Shown here piece after piece: positions 23,600-35,180 of a stretch of 44,185 nt of DNA. The stretch covers positions 2,872,842 through 2,917,026 of the forward strand of contig BFEA01000025.1 in the NCBI GenBank assembly GCA_003427395.1, read 5' to 3'. The position numbers were made by a program, and so were the translations under genes. Positions within the stretch are counted from its first letter, which is position 1; each line of letters starts with the position of its first letter. The notes under the pieces were generated by a model, which was not told where the DNA came from, did no database searches, and worked only from the letters and a program-made list of their open reading frames with translations. The DNA is from Chara braunii (taxonomy: Eukaryota; Streptophyta; Charophyceae; Charales; Characeae).

Positions 23600-23941
23600 G
23601 GTTAGGCATACCCCTAAGTTGGGGCAGTCTAATCCTATGCCCTACGTAAACTTCGTTTAAGGCTGACTAGGCATACCCTTAAGTTAGAACAGTCTAGTCA
23701 TATGCCTCATGTCGTCAGTTAAGCGGAAGTCAGGCGTACCCTTAAGTTATGGCGGTCTGGTCATATGCTTTATGTGCACGGTTTATGTTGGGCCAGGCAT
23801 ACTCCTAAGTTGGGGCAGTCTGGACATACGTTTTTATCATGTAAGCTAGGCATACCCCTAAGTTGGGGCAGTTTAGTTGTGCATACTCTATTTGTTTTAC
23901 TTGGCAGGTCAGGCGTACCCCTAAGTTGGGGCGGTCGGATC
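23600..23941 (+). repeat. Stem-loop array 4 (6 units, about 63-bp period)
   Basis: Outer stems: GGTTAGGC/GTCTAATC (23600-23607/23627-23634, 8 of 8), GACTAGGC/GTCTAGTC (23665-23672/23692-23699, 8 of 8), AGTCAGGC/GTCTGGTC (23728-23735/23755-23762, 7 of 8), GGCCAGGC/GTCTGGAC (23791-23798/23818-23825, 7 of 8), AGCTAGGC/GTTTAGTT (23844-23851/23871-23878, 8 of 8) and GGTCAGGC/GTCGGATC (23907-23914/23934-23941, 7 of 8). Most units are followed by a CATATGCC-like word. Confidence 0.9.
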
Positions 23942-25346
23942 CTATGCCATAGGAAATGGGGTTTACTAAGGGTTAAAAGAATTGAGAGATTAACGAACTA
24001 TTTGGATTAAACTGATGTGGGAATGAGAGAGGTGTTTGTTTATGCATGTTTTCGGACACTCGCCTTGGGCATCTTTTTAATAGCTTAGTCGCTTTAGATG
24101 CTCGCTGAGTGCTGGAGCTATAGGTAGGTAAGATGGATGATGAGAGGGAAGCTTGGAATATGATAGGACTGACCTTACTGGAGGTTAGGACTAGTGATAG
24201 CTCACGATATCATCTTCAAAGGGGGATCGTGTAAACTATCTTCAGTTCTAACTATCAAGTGAGTGCCATAAATTAGTCCCAAGTATAACTGTACTTTGTT
24301 TTTGCATTTTCAACTTTGTATAAATCTTGACAATTTCCTGTTCCTACGGGAAGCGCTGCCGATTTTTTTACAGATCTGAAAGAGTTGGTCATTTTTTGAC
24401 ACCTAAAAATTATGAAAAGACACTTTTCCTACGGGAAGCATTGTCGAAATTTTGCAGAATTTGAAAAGTTATACTATCGCTTAACTAGGAGAAGTTTTGC
24501 AATTCTCCTTGTCTAGGGGAGATACGGCCAAAATTTCGACGACTTGATACCATTTAGAGGAAGGTGGAAAGGAAACTCGGTAGAGGAGATAGGCTACGAG
24601 TTGGAACACGTTCTCCATTTGGCTCAAACGTAGTAGTGACTCTCTTTGGCCTGTACTGTGATGCAGGGCTGCGAATTCGATTAAAAGCTTGACTTGTTCG
24701 GCCTGATCCTACAAAGCACCATCTTCTGTTATCACTGATAACAGGTCGGTTGCCGATTCGTCGTTTTATGACACAACTTCCTTATGTCTGCATCTCAACC
24801 TAAGGCCTTGACTCTTATAGGGTTTTATGTTTCTTGGGGTTTTCATCCAGATTTCTTTTTAAGTGGCCATTTCTAAAGACTAAGTACCTTTATTTGAGGG
24901 ATGGTAGAAATTGTTTGGGGCTTGTATGCATAAGGCAGGGTGTGAGTAGCAGAAAGTATGAAAAATGACCCCCTTAATGTGTGTGATGTTGTTGTTTGAA
25001 CTCTGTGCGATTGCAGGTATGCTTATAGGGAAACCTCTTTTGATTTGAGCTTGGTGATAGTCTTAATATTGTGTGAATGCGGATGGATAAGCCACACAAT
25101 TGATGTGAGAGTGATCGTTTAACACCACACAAACTTCTGCATGACTATTTGGACTATTCTTACTTAGCGTAGCTATAGTTGCTAAAGGGAAACCTCTTTT
25201 TTTTACCTCTAACTCTTTAGAATTATTTTGGTTGGATGATATAGTCTGTGGCAATCGTCAAAGTCAAACCCCTTGATTTCTCTCCAGACCCTGGAAGATG
25301 GAGATCGTTTCCTAGGCCACGGAAGCTAACTGCCACCACATGCCGG
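23942..25346 (+). mobile_element. Element X copy C, interrupted by the giant LTR element
   Basis: It is similar to the reverse complement of 18600-17260: TAGCTTAGTCGCTTTAGATGCTCG near 24080, inverted GGCAGCGC motifs at 24345 and 24430, TTATCACTGATAACAGGTCGG near 24728, and the GTCAAAGTCAAACCCC box at 25257. It stops at CCACCACATGCCGG, where copy A continues with GCCACCACAGG.. (near 6852). The break coincides with the LTR start at 25347, so this is a nested insertion. Confidence 0.7.
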
Positions 25347-25842
25347 TGTGGGGAAACCCGGGGAGGGGGCGCCTACTGCTCGCTGAAGCCGAGGGCAACA
25401 GCGCCTGTCACTCGCTGTGCCCACTTCCGAGGTCCTTAGCGGGCAGCGGCTACTCTATGGGCATTAGTTTCAGTCAAGCGATCCCCTTTATGCCAACCTC
25501 CATTCCGCCCCTTGTCCTATTAGCAAAACAAAATGCACAACAAGGTTAGAGCAGTTCTCGCCTGTGGTTGGTTTGGGGCGTTGTCACGCAGCACAATATA
25601 TCATTAAGGTTCCCCTCGCAGTATCCCAAATATAGCTCAGACACAAGAACCAGTTTCTTTTACGAGCTTTCTAAGTAAGGAAAGTTCAGAAATGAGCAGC
25701 AGTTCTCGTCGTTTTCCAGACGAGCGAATGTCAGACTTTCAATTACACTTTTGAGGTGCCTGCAACAGTCTTTAGTTCACACTGCAAGACTCCCCTGCAA
25801 CGATTTAAAGATTAACAAGGGTTGTGAACTCTAGTCATGGCA
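25347..25842 (-). repeat. LTR (downstream/3' copy), at least 496 bp
   Basis: It aligns without indels with 43690-44185, with roughly 23 substitutions by hand count (about 95% identity). The true right end is unknown because the partner is cut by the window end and a 570-bp N gap starts at 25954. Flanks on the left differ between copies, which fixes the TG boundary. Confidence 0.88.
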
Positions 25843-25953
25843 CTGTGTCAGATTTATCCTATCAGGACAGACATAAGTAATAAAAAAAAAACAAGAAGAA
25901 GATCGGAAAAACAAACGAATGAACTGAGTAGTAATAGATGAGTGGGATATATG

Positions 25954-26523
25954 NNNNNNNNNNNNNNNNNNNNNNNNNNNNNNNNNNNNNNNNNNNNNNN
26001 NNNNNNNNNNNNNNNNNNNNNNNNNNNNNNNNNNNNNNNNNNNNNNNNNNNNNNNNNNNNNNNNNNNNNNNNNNNNNNNNNNNNNNNNNNNNNNNNNNNN
26101 NNNNNNNNNNNNNNNNNNNNNNNNNNNNNNNNNNNNNNNNNNNNNNNNNNNNNNNNNNNNNNNNNNNNNNNNNNNNNNNNNNNNNNNNNNNNNNNNNNNN
26201 NNNNNNNNNNNNNNNNNNNNNNNNNNNNNNNNNNNNNNNNNNNNNNNNNNNNNNNNNNNNNNNNNNNNNNNNNNNNNNNNNNNNNNNNNNNNNNNNNNNN
26301 NNNNNNNNNNNNNNNNNNNNNNNNNNNNNNNNNNNNNNNNNNNNNNNNNNNNNNNNNNNNNNNNNNNNNNNNNNNNNNNNNNNNNNNNNNNNNNNNNNNN
26401 NNNNNNNNNNNNNNNNNNNNNNNNNNNNNNNNNNNNNNNNNNNNNNNNNNNNNNNNNNNNNNNNNNNNNNNNNNNNNNNNNNNNNNNNNNNNNNNNNNNN
26501 NNNNNNNNNNNNNNNNNNNNNNN
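25954..26523. other. Assembly gap (570 N)
   Basis: A continuous run of Ns inside the retrotransposon, between the LTR and the non-coding 3' region. Open frames reported across it are meaningless. Confidence 0.99.
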
Positions 26524-27119
26524 CCGTTGACCAAGACTGTGATTCGTTCGGCCTCTTACTTTCCGATGATTTTTCGTATCTCAAAGGCGATCTTGAAGCG
26601 AATCAGCACAGTTCTCTCCCAAGGGGGATCCTGATCGAAGGAGGCTGCCTCGAGATTGGTTACACTACGCCGTCGAAGAGCAACTTTTTTTTCTCCCGAA
26701 CTCGACAAGTTTCTGAGTCAGTTCTCACTCCCTCTCTGACAGTCAAAGCGGCTCTTCCTCTCAGTCTCTCTCCCTCACATACACTCACCGCGCAGTGGCT
26801 TCTCCCTCACGCTGCGTGTGTAGTTTCTCACTCTCTCTCTCGCTGTAGTTTCTCCCTTTCTCTGCAGGTCGCTCTCCCTTTTACACTTCCCTTTAATTCT
26901 CAGTTTACCACCTCTCTTCGCTTATGTACTCATTGTAATGGTCAAGCTCAGTTCCTGCTCCTTATCCTCTGTACGCTGCAGATGAGCGCGAATGTTTCTT
27001 GCCCTCTCATCCGCCCATATCGTTCGAGAGCCCAGTAGGGTTACCGTGGAATACTTACATTCGGCTAAGACACACAGCGAAGTCATGCATCATCCATTTG
27101 CACCGTTCAGTCATCCAAT
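26524..27119 (-). other. Retrotransposon 3' region, purine-rich on the element strand
   Basis: Plus-strand CTCTC/CCCTC tracts (26690-26890) make the element's sense strand purine-rich, as expected somewhere before a 3' LTR. No single polypurine tract can be placed against an LTR boundary, because the boundary lies in or near the gap. The 3' LTR could extend into this stretch. Confidence 0.35.
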
Positions 27120-27633
27120 AGAAAAATTTTCCAGAATTAAATAATCATTCTATAGTAGAATTACATTCTAAATTTCAAATTTTCATTCCATCTTAAAAAA
27201 TGTCATTCCAATTTTTAAATTTTTCGTCTTACTTGAAAACTATCCTTCCAAGAGTGGGATATCCCTTGTTATTTGAACTACATGCTAGAGATGGAATGAA
27301 AGTCTGGATGAGTTCATGAAATATTTTAATTGGATTGTCATTCTAAGTAAGGATTTTCAGTCATAAATAGGTTAATCCAATCTAAATTAGAACATATTTG
27401 TTGTAATAGAATCTAAGTTTAATTAAAACATTTCATAAAGTCGTCCAAACTTCCATTCCATCTTGAACAAATAGTTGTAGTTGGAAGGGAATGCTCATAT
27501 TTAGACGGGAATATATCAAATAAAACTCTAAATTTTAAAATTGGACAAAAATTGGAATGATAATTTATAAATATGAAGGATTTTTTTTGTATGGAATATT
27601 TCTTCAACTTTTATTTTTCATGGGAATTTTTCT
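27120..27633. mobile_element. MITE-like AT-rich foldback element
   Basis: The two halves are imperfect inverted copies: AGAAAAATT at 27120-27128 faces AATTTTTCT at 27625-27633. Inner arms GATGGAATGAAAGTCTGG (27291) and the reverse complement of CCAAACTTCCATTCCATC (27446) match. About 510 bp, no ORF. I find no clear target-site duplication, so the exact ends are uncertain. Confidence 0.5.
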
Positions 27634-27639
27634 GTTGTC

Positions 27640-28734
27640 ACAATGCACGTTACACGCCTTGCCTGCTTCCCCGACGAGGCCAGTCCTAAATACACACGTC
27701 GGATTGTCCTGACGATCTTCAAGAAAGGGGATGCACACCTAGCGCGCTTCCCCCCTCGCATCTCCCGGATGCTCCTTCTCTCTCTCTCTCCTCCTTGCCT
27801 CTCCCGCCATACGCACACTTCATCGGGAACGCCTTGCGCGCCCGATGCCTGAGTTTTCCCACTGCTCCCCTCGTTCTCACTCGCCTGCCACTCCACTTTG
27901 ATCCTCCCTGTTCAGCCTGACCATGCGTGAGTCTCAAACAGTCCCCTGCATGAGGGATGCGGATTGAGGCGTACACTCCCTGAGTTATCGCACCTTCAAA
28001 GTCGATTTGGCCCNTGCGTGTGGACTCGGTCTACTTNAGATCGCGATGTAGGTTGGGAACACAATGCACACTCCTCTCCTTCTCCCCACACCGAACCGAG
28101 CGGTTCCTGTCGCGCGCGCAAGCTCCCTGCTCTGCTCTTTGCGATCCTCCGTGCGTCTCACCACGACGCGGACTGGGCACACCCTGCTCACCCCTGCGTG
28201 TGTCTCGGCGCCACTACTTCTCCGCCCGTTCCGACTGTAACCGCCTCCGCCCCTAGCATCCGCTGACTCGCTCATCTCCAATGTCGCGGGCCAGGTACAC
28301 CTTGCTCGCTCTCCTCCCTTTTTTAAAACAACCTCCCTGAGTAGCATATATCCGCCTAGNGAGTCCCACCTTCTCCAGTTCTCTGGCCTTGGTTTCATGC
28401 TGGGCATCCTGAAAAGGCCTCAGTCCTTCGTTGTCCCCAAACCGCTCGCGGCTGGCCCTCGATCAATCACAGGGCCCGACACCCCCGACTACGCCCACTC
28501 GATGCCCATTCCTGTATCAGTACTCTGGAACCGTATTTTCCCTTTCCAGACCCGCGGACTGACCCGCACTGATCATAAGCGTATGAGTCCACAGAGAGGG
28601 CAATGCTAAAAGCTGAAAATAGTAGAATGACCCACACCCCACTGATCGCGCACCGACGACGAACCAAAAAAAAACGTTGCCACCTCGAAACCATCTTCGA
28701 ATCTGGAGCACATAGAGTACCGCGGAACACCGCA
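27640..28734. other. Retrotransposon 3' region, no gene recognised
   Basis: GC-rich with scattered Ns from 28013. Open frames of 70-140 codons occur on both strands but none shows a domain. Confidence 0.4.
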
Positions 28735-29445
28735 ATGAACCTGAGTCGCATGGAATGTAGCCTCACCGGTGAAATCCCAAACCTGAGCTCGAGTGCCGCG
28801 CCCATACCAATTCATCATCGAACCCTGAACCTTGTCGTCGTCACGGCAGTCTCGGTCTTAAAAATAAACCAACATTGTGTCCCCGGATCTGGAATAATCC
28901 GCAGCGTTGGTGCGGTACCTGAAATAACGCGATGCGATGATACCGAGCCTGAAGTAAGCCTCGGCGGTGGTCCCGGAATTGACATTAGGTCACGTGAGTG
29001 ACACCGAAGCTGAAATAAATGGTCGTAGCGGCCCCAGACGTAGAGATAAACCTCCATAGTCGTCCCGAACCCGAAATAAACGGCCATACCGGTCCCGAGT
29101 TTGAAATAGGCGACTAAAATGGTCCCAAACTTGTCAANAAATCGCACTGATGTCTCCGCAGCCGAAATAAACTGCCGTAGCAGTTCCAGATCCGAAAACA
29201 TACCACGACGAAGGCCCAAACCTGAAATAAAGTGCCCCGATGCCGCCAAACCTGTAATATCCCACTGAGGTTGCTCCGAACCTGAGATTGAGCCGTGCCG
29301 ATGTATCCGAACCAGAAAATTATCCACCGCTGTAGTCGTAAACCTGAAAGGAAGTCATCGCAGTGNCCCCAAGCCTGATCACCCTGCCGCCGAGCCCATA
29401 CCGAACCTGTCACATGCCGGATACCGTAGAATGTACCCAGTCCGT
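28735..29445 (+). repeat. Degenerate minisatellite, about 31-bp period
   Basis: The unit approximates ACCTGAAATAAACGG followed by CCGTAGCGGTCCCGA and repeats roughly 20 times with heavy divergence. Because the period is not a multiple of three, apparent ORFs on the minus strand (28815-29327, 29114-29413) are translations of a non-coding repeat. Confidence 0.75.
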
Positions 29446-30442
29446 AATAATACCGATTCTCTCCGAGCCACGCACCCGTACCAAGCCAAATACCAAATTG
29501 TCAGCCCAAGGTAGCACCACCCCATGNTGTCCATGCGACTCTCGCTCTCAGAACATNCCAACTGCGGTAATGTTAGCAANCATGCAAACCAGGGAAAGCG
29601 GCNCAGGGAATCTCGACCATCGGCAGAAGTGAAAATTGTCTGAATCCAGAGAAAATGATCAATTTGGGGTCCGAGATGATGGCGGCGGATCGAGGTGAAA
29701 TTANNCCAATCTCCCAATAATCATGGGTTCCCGTCCCTTTCATCGTTTTTCATCATTCTTCCCTTCCCTTAATTCTATTGTCNNAAATAGNAAATTAACT
29801 GTAAGTTCCCCAAAANTAAATTCCGAGAAAGTTTAAATAGATGGCCNAATTCCTTTTNTTTCTTTTCTCTTTTACCATTTTGAATATTTTTCTATGTTTT
29901 TAATTTCATTGCCGGGAACATAAAATAACAANGGTATTCCCCCTTGAATTAAATGCCGTGAAAAATAAANAAATTAAGGGATATTANGTTTTTNNCTTCT
30001 CCCCTACTGGTCTTAATCNCTTTTCCCCATCTTTAATTATNNCACTAAGATAGACAAAAATNCGAGGCCTCATTTCGGCCCCGATCGTATGCTGCAAAAG
30101 CGTCNNGGCGAGGTCTGTTCCCGCGATGCCTCCTCGCAGCAGGCCAATCCGGCTCCANCCCTCTGAACGNCCGNAAATGANAGTCTCTAGATACGCCGAG
30201 CGCGCCCNCCNATCTCGCTATCTNTGAGGGTTACTCGTAAGGTTCAGTGCGCCCAGAATNAGGGNTACCNTGAGTTNCCCTAATTTCTGCTGCCCNGTCA
30301 AACCAGAGTACCGTCAAAAGACGGACTTGCCCTTGANCCTAAGTCCCAAAACCGTAGATTTCAGGCGGCGCACTGCTTGTGGCCNCNTGACAGTTAGCCC
30401 GGACCACTTCTCGACGCCCCCGTCGAGCCCTAACCACTTTCG
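29446..30442 (-). other. Low-quality non-coding stretch, many Ns
   Basis: AT-rich (29700-30060) and dotted with single Ns. It lies downstream of integrase on the element strand. No motif is recognised. Confidence 0.5.
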
Positions 30443-31800
30443 TCAGACNAAGCGNACNANCTTCAGGGTGATTGCCCGTANNGGACGCCCACGTNGGCGT
30501 TCAATTGTCTTATGTTTCAGTNTGTTTTGAGTTCTAGGGCTAAGTAGATGTTTTTTTACTTTCCTTCTCNGTCGGGTTCTCGGCCTTGGTAGNATCNTCT
30601 TTTTCTTNTGTCGTTGGCCCGAGAAGGGTGCCGTCCCGCCAGTTTGTCTANTGNGGACTCTCNGTCTGGCCCTCTTGAGCANGAATAACNATTTCTTCTC
30701 TCTTCCTNGAGCTAACCCTTTGATCTTCCTTTTNTCTATTCTTNTTCTCTTCTTGGAACTTTCGCNTGCCTCGAATCGTCTCAAGGGAGCTCCATCCTCT
30801 ATTTCAGCCTTCCCCTTTCCTTTGGGGCCCGTCANCGATAAGGTGGGTGCAGGNCTGGGTCTAAACAGTTTTAACCTAGCACCNGCCACTGGGTCCTTCC
30901 ACTTGGATCCGTCCAATTNNGCTATCATATATGCACCCNAGTCGAGTGCCTCAACCACTCTGTAAGGTCNCATCCATCTGTTGGCGAGTTTTCCGGTCCA
31001 GGTCCTTTCCAGTGNTGCGTCGTAGAGAAGGACCATATCTCCTACGCTCACCCTCTCTTTCCTGATTCTCANGTTCTTATCCCNTCTCTCTTTACCTTTG
31101 TCNCTTTCTACTNCCAGACGATNTGCCGCTGTCATAAGGTTATCTTCCAAACCGTAGGCTATCTGTCTTGTTCGNGCAGCTATGAGTTCGTCTNTGGACA
31201 TCTCCTCCGCCCAGTCGACGGTTGTCCANCTGTCNACGTGAAACTCTATGGGGAGCGGACAATGCCGCCCAAACCATAAGGTNTACGGTGGGTATCCGGT
31301 ACTGGCCCGGACCGTGACGTTGTCCGCCCATATTGCGTATCGAGAATATCNTGGNCAATCACTGTCNTTACCCTTGCACCACTTGGANAGTGACGCTATC
31401 AGAGTCTGGTGGCCCCTCTCTACTNGGGNGTTCGANTGTGGNTNATAGGCGGTGGNTATCGAAACTCTCGCCCCGGCTCTCTTGAACACACTCTGAACCT
31501 CGTCAGCTANGCTCTCTTGAACACACTCTGAACCTCGTCAGCTAGAAACTCCGCCCCTCTGTCCATCACTATCTTGCTGACACAACCATACCTGGATAAG
31601 TACTCAAGGACGAAGTTCTTCACTTCCTTTGCCGTCTTACTCCTGATAGGTCTACCGTCCACGAACCCAGTGAAATCGTCACGTATGTACACAACGTAGT
31701 TCATATTGCCTACTCCTTTTGGCATCTTCACCATATCGATGTGTACCTTCTCTTCTGGTCTGGTGGGATAGGATGGATGAAGAGGCTCTTTGTATTTCAC
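30443..31800 (-). pseudogene. Integrase core and GPY/F C-terminal domain (pol, part 3)
   Basis: Integrase inserts the DNA copy into the genome. The catalytic Asp residues are seen in VHIDMVKM and VMDRGAEF, and the Glu in VERGHQTLI (31400s). A GPY/F-type module follows (VSVGDMVLLYD..TGKLANRW..PYRVVEAL), then a long Lys/Arg-rich tail. A 34-bp segment (31476-31509) repeats at 31511-31544 around a single N and breaks the frame; it looks like an unmerged contig overlap. Many Ns prevent judging integrity. The frame upstream is continuous with the RNase H segment apart from a TAA at 31813-31815. Confidence 0.85.
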
Positions 31801-31812
31801 AAGAGCTCTCTT

Positions 31813-32763
31813 TTAGCATTCCTCGCAGGTCATACAGTACCTCTCGACGTCATTATATTGTCCTTCCCACCAGTACAACCTGCGTACCTTTTCGTAGGTT
31901 CTTTTGACTCCCCTGTGTCCTTCGACTACCCCGTCATGAAGCTCCGCAACTATCGTTTGTCTCTCCTCAGGGTCACAGACTACTCTTAAGGGCATCCCCG
32001 AGCCGACCGGCCTTCGAAATAGATGGCCGACTCTGAGGCAGTACTGCGCCGCTTGTCTGCGGATATCTGATTCTTGACTCTCCTCTCCTGATAGGTGTAA
32101 CCCGATCGTTCGGTACTTGCCCTCGTAAAGGTTAACCAGAAATCGTTCGGCGCGTCTCGGCTCTGCCAATATCAGGGCCCCAGCTACTATCGGGCGCTCG
32201 GCCTCAAGAGGGATGCGCGAAAGCCCATATGCCACGGCATTTTTAGTGCCACATATCCTCTCAACTGCGTAATCATATAGCCAAATCCGTATCAGCCATC
32301 GAGCAATGGTCGGGTCCGTCAGACTGAAGTCCTTCTGGAGGACAGAGTTAACCGTTGTGGGATCTATTCTCAAGATGAACCGACGCCCATAGATATAGTG
32401 TCTAAACGTGTCCAGACACCGCTGAACGGCTAACACTTCCTTCTTGAATTGACTGTAGTTTCGTTTTGCCGTATTAAGTGTCATACTCTCAAATCTTAAC
32501 GGCCTTCCCTTCCCTTCTGCGTCTTTCTGAGACAGCAGCCCTCCAACTGAACGAGGTCCAGCATCCGTGAATACTATGAAGGGTCTCTCGGTTTCATCGT
32601 CAAAGAATGGCATGCCCAGTACGCGTTCTCCCTCCTTAAATTCGTCTTTAAGCTCTTGCATAGCGAGTTCCTGCGAGGAATCCCAGTATAATTTTTCAGT
32701 CTCTCGAAGGAGTAACCTCAATGGCTCAGCCTTCTCCACATACCCCCGTATGAATATGCGTCA
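31813..32763 (-). pseudogene. RNase H and integrase zinc finger (pol, part 2)
   Basis: RNase H removes RNA from the RNA-DNA hybrid. FTDAG, KKEVLAV and LRIDPT (residues about 50-140) mark the RNase H fold of Ty3/gypsy elements. The integrase HHCC finger follows: ELHDGVVEGHRGVKR and CMTCEEC near the end. It is in the same frame as the RT segment; the TGA at 32761-32763 sits where this family normally has Trp after FLGVVGY. It ends with a TAA (31813-31815) just after the finger, and the frame continues into the integrase core. Confidence 0.88.
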
Positions 32764-34025
32764 GTAACCGACCACTCCCAGAAACTGTCGGACCTCGGTT
32801 GGACTATGTAACGGTGACGGCCAGTTCAGGAGTTTGTCTAACTTCGCCAGATCTGCTCGGCGTCCTCTCGAGTCACAGATAAAGCCCAAGATCTTAATAG
32901 TCGAGACGGCCCATCGGCTCTTTGTTGCGCTGACCGTTAAATTCGCATCGTCCAGCTGCTCTAGTGCCGCGCAAATATCTGTTAGGTGCTGCTCGATGAA
33001 TCTTCTAACTCCTGGTGCAACCTCTGTCTCATCCTTGTTTACTGGCTCTTTTATAGGAAAGTCATCCAGAAAAACTTCAACCTTATCAGGGATGAAGTTC
33101 TTGAGGACGTCTATCATGGCTCTCCGAAAAACGGCTACCCCATTAGTCAAACCCATAGGGACAACCATCATCTGTATCAGTCCCAATGGCGTGTGCATAG
33201 CCGTGAGGTGCCTGTCCCTAGGATCAAACGGTACCTCATCATAGCCTGAGAGCAGATCGCAGACCAAATAAATCAACCTGCCTGCGGCGCCTTCGGCCAG
33301 TAAGTCGGCGTGTGGCACGGAGCCCACGTCTCGTATGGTCATCGTGTTGACCTTCTGAAGATCTTGGATCCATCGGATCTTGCCATTCGGCTTCCGTAGG
33401 AAGAACCATCGATTAGCATAGGCGCTATCTGACGGCTCCGTAACATGGGAAACCATCTTTTCTTTCAGGAAAGCGATAACTTCTTCCTTCTCCTTCTGGG
33501 CGTATTTCCATCCTGCGTCATTCCAAGGAACATGTGGAATCGTGTAAATCCTTGCTGGCTTAGCGTATCGAGGATCAATCCTACCGCGCTCTGCGTCGCT
33601 GAAAGCTATTGCCTTACCACATGTCTTCAGGATTTCTATCACACGTTCTCGCTCCTGTGGGGTCAAATTCCCATCTCCGATGTCCATCCCTGCTATCCTC
33701 TCTTCCGTTAGGCGTTGCGGCTCCTTTTTCTTCCTTTCTTTGATTTCTTTTGCGATCTCTTCTTCCGATATCCCTTCCAGTGCAGATCGCTCGCGGCTCA
33801 CCGCCGGTGGCTTAACTTTTTGTGCTACTCGCTTGTCTCGCTTGGGTAGCCCCCCATAGGGGGCGGTGCCTTTAAAAAAGACACAGATACCACCCCGCCA
33901 AATTCCTCATCTGTCTCCTTTGGGTACGAGTTGCCGTCCACTATCAGCCGACTCCCTAAATCTTCCACCTCCATGATCCGACCTTCTTCCTCTGTTCCTC
34001 GGGTCCCGAGGCTCCACTGTCTCAA
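32764..34025 (-). pseudogene. Reverse transcriptase (pol, part 1)
   Basis: Copies element RNA to DNA. RT landmarks: WFFLRKPNGKIRWIQDLQKVN (fingers), DLLSGYDEVPF (catalytic Asp), MVVPMGLTN, and VEVFLDD (the YXDD-box equivalent, near residue 245 of the 33801-32761 frame), then ILGFICD and VRQFLGVVGY. The frame is open upstream of 33801 (a GTG, not a true start). An upstream piece at 34025-33825 is in another frame, so a frameshift separates it. The RT frame itself has no stop before 32761. Confidence 0.9.
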
Positions 34026-35180
34026 TCATAACCCGCGTCCATCTAGCTTCTTAATGAACAATGTCTGGCTCCCATCCGGTCGCTCTATCGTCACCGCATG
34101 CACGTGGCTCAACCACGTTCGTCCCAAGAGCAGATTAGAGCTGCAATTCTTGACTGCAAAGACCGACAGGGTCACTCGTACGCCTTGGACCTCTATGGCT
34201 GCCTTGTGGCAAACTCCGGTGATCTGTTGCTTTCTCCCATCAGTCGTCCCTATCTCGAATAGGTATGACCTATCGAGGCCCAGTCCAACCTGTACTGCCA
34301 GATCCTCGTCTATAATGACAGCCTCACTGCCGTTATCGATCACAACATCTAGTACCGCTCCATCGTTTATGATCGTCTCCACGGCCCCAGTACCAAGTAT
34401 GTAAAACTTGTCTGGAGGCACACCTTTCATCCCATCAAGAAGGACTGTCGCCATGCGATCCGCTCTGGCAGTCACCCCCGTTACTGCTACAGTAGGAGCA
34501 TCCGCCTTAGGGGTCCCCTGAGCCTCCTCCGATAGAGGTATGCGAGTCTTCCGCGTGATCATCTGTAACTCATCGCGAGCCGGCTTGGATGCCGCTAGAT
34601 ATTCTAGAATAGAGCAATGCATGGGCTGCCGAAGGGCCCGCCTCAGTGGCTCGACCGTGTCAATCTCGTCCAGCGAACTCTTCATCAAGAATTTCTTCAC
34701 TCCCCGCTTCCGCGGCGAAAGAATAACCTCCTCTCCATCGATCCGTTGTCCGTCCTTCTCCGCCATCACGTAATCCGTGTCAGTCTTCTTCGATGTAAAC
34801 CCTCTCGCCGACTTGGTGGCTGCCACCCTTATGGATGTGGTCGCCATATCCCCCTCAAAAGTTATCTTGATGCTCTGGCTCCTGACCGGCTCCTTCCCTT
34901 TACTCGGCTTTACTCTCCTTGCTTCGACATTCTCCTTCATGGAAGGGAACATCGATACATCTTCCAAATCATCTGCCCACTTGACGTACTTGCGGTCGTC
35001 AAGCACGACAAGTCCCTCATCTATTGCCCGTTGGAGGTCCGGGCAATCTCTCTTGATATGATCATCTCCTCTACAGTAGACACAAGAGTTCCTGGGTGTG
35101 GGTGGCCTATCGTCTGCGCCTCTGGAGGTCGAACCTCTCGCTGCTCTGGGGTCAGGGGACTTCGGATACGGATCAGACAA
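34026..35180 (-). pseudogene. Nucleocapsid zinc knuckle and aspartic protease
   Basis: Near the start is a CCHC knuckle, CVYCRGDDHIKRDC (C-x2-C-x4-H-x4-C), which binds element RNA. A linker (residues about 60-250) is followed by a retropepsin-like domain: DVVIDNGSEAVII supplies the catalytic Asp, with DNG in place of the usual D(S/T)G, and LLLGRTWL is the conserved second motif. The frame is continuous with gag upstream (35303-35181 is open) and stops at 34026. The protease works as a dimer to cut the polyprotein. Confidence 0.88.

Noticed and set aside
25854-27038. Long ORFs of up to 366 codons across 25854-27038
   Set aside because: Mostly Ns; the readable part is low-complexity pyrimidine-rich DNA.
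28815-29413. Minus-strand ORFs of 170 and 99 codons
   Set aside because: They lie on a 31-bp minisatellite whose period is not a multiple of three, so no constant protein repeat results.
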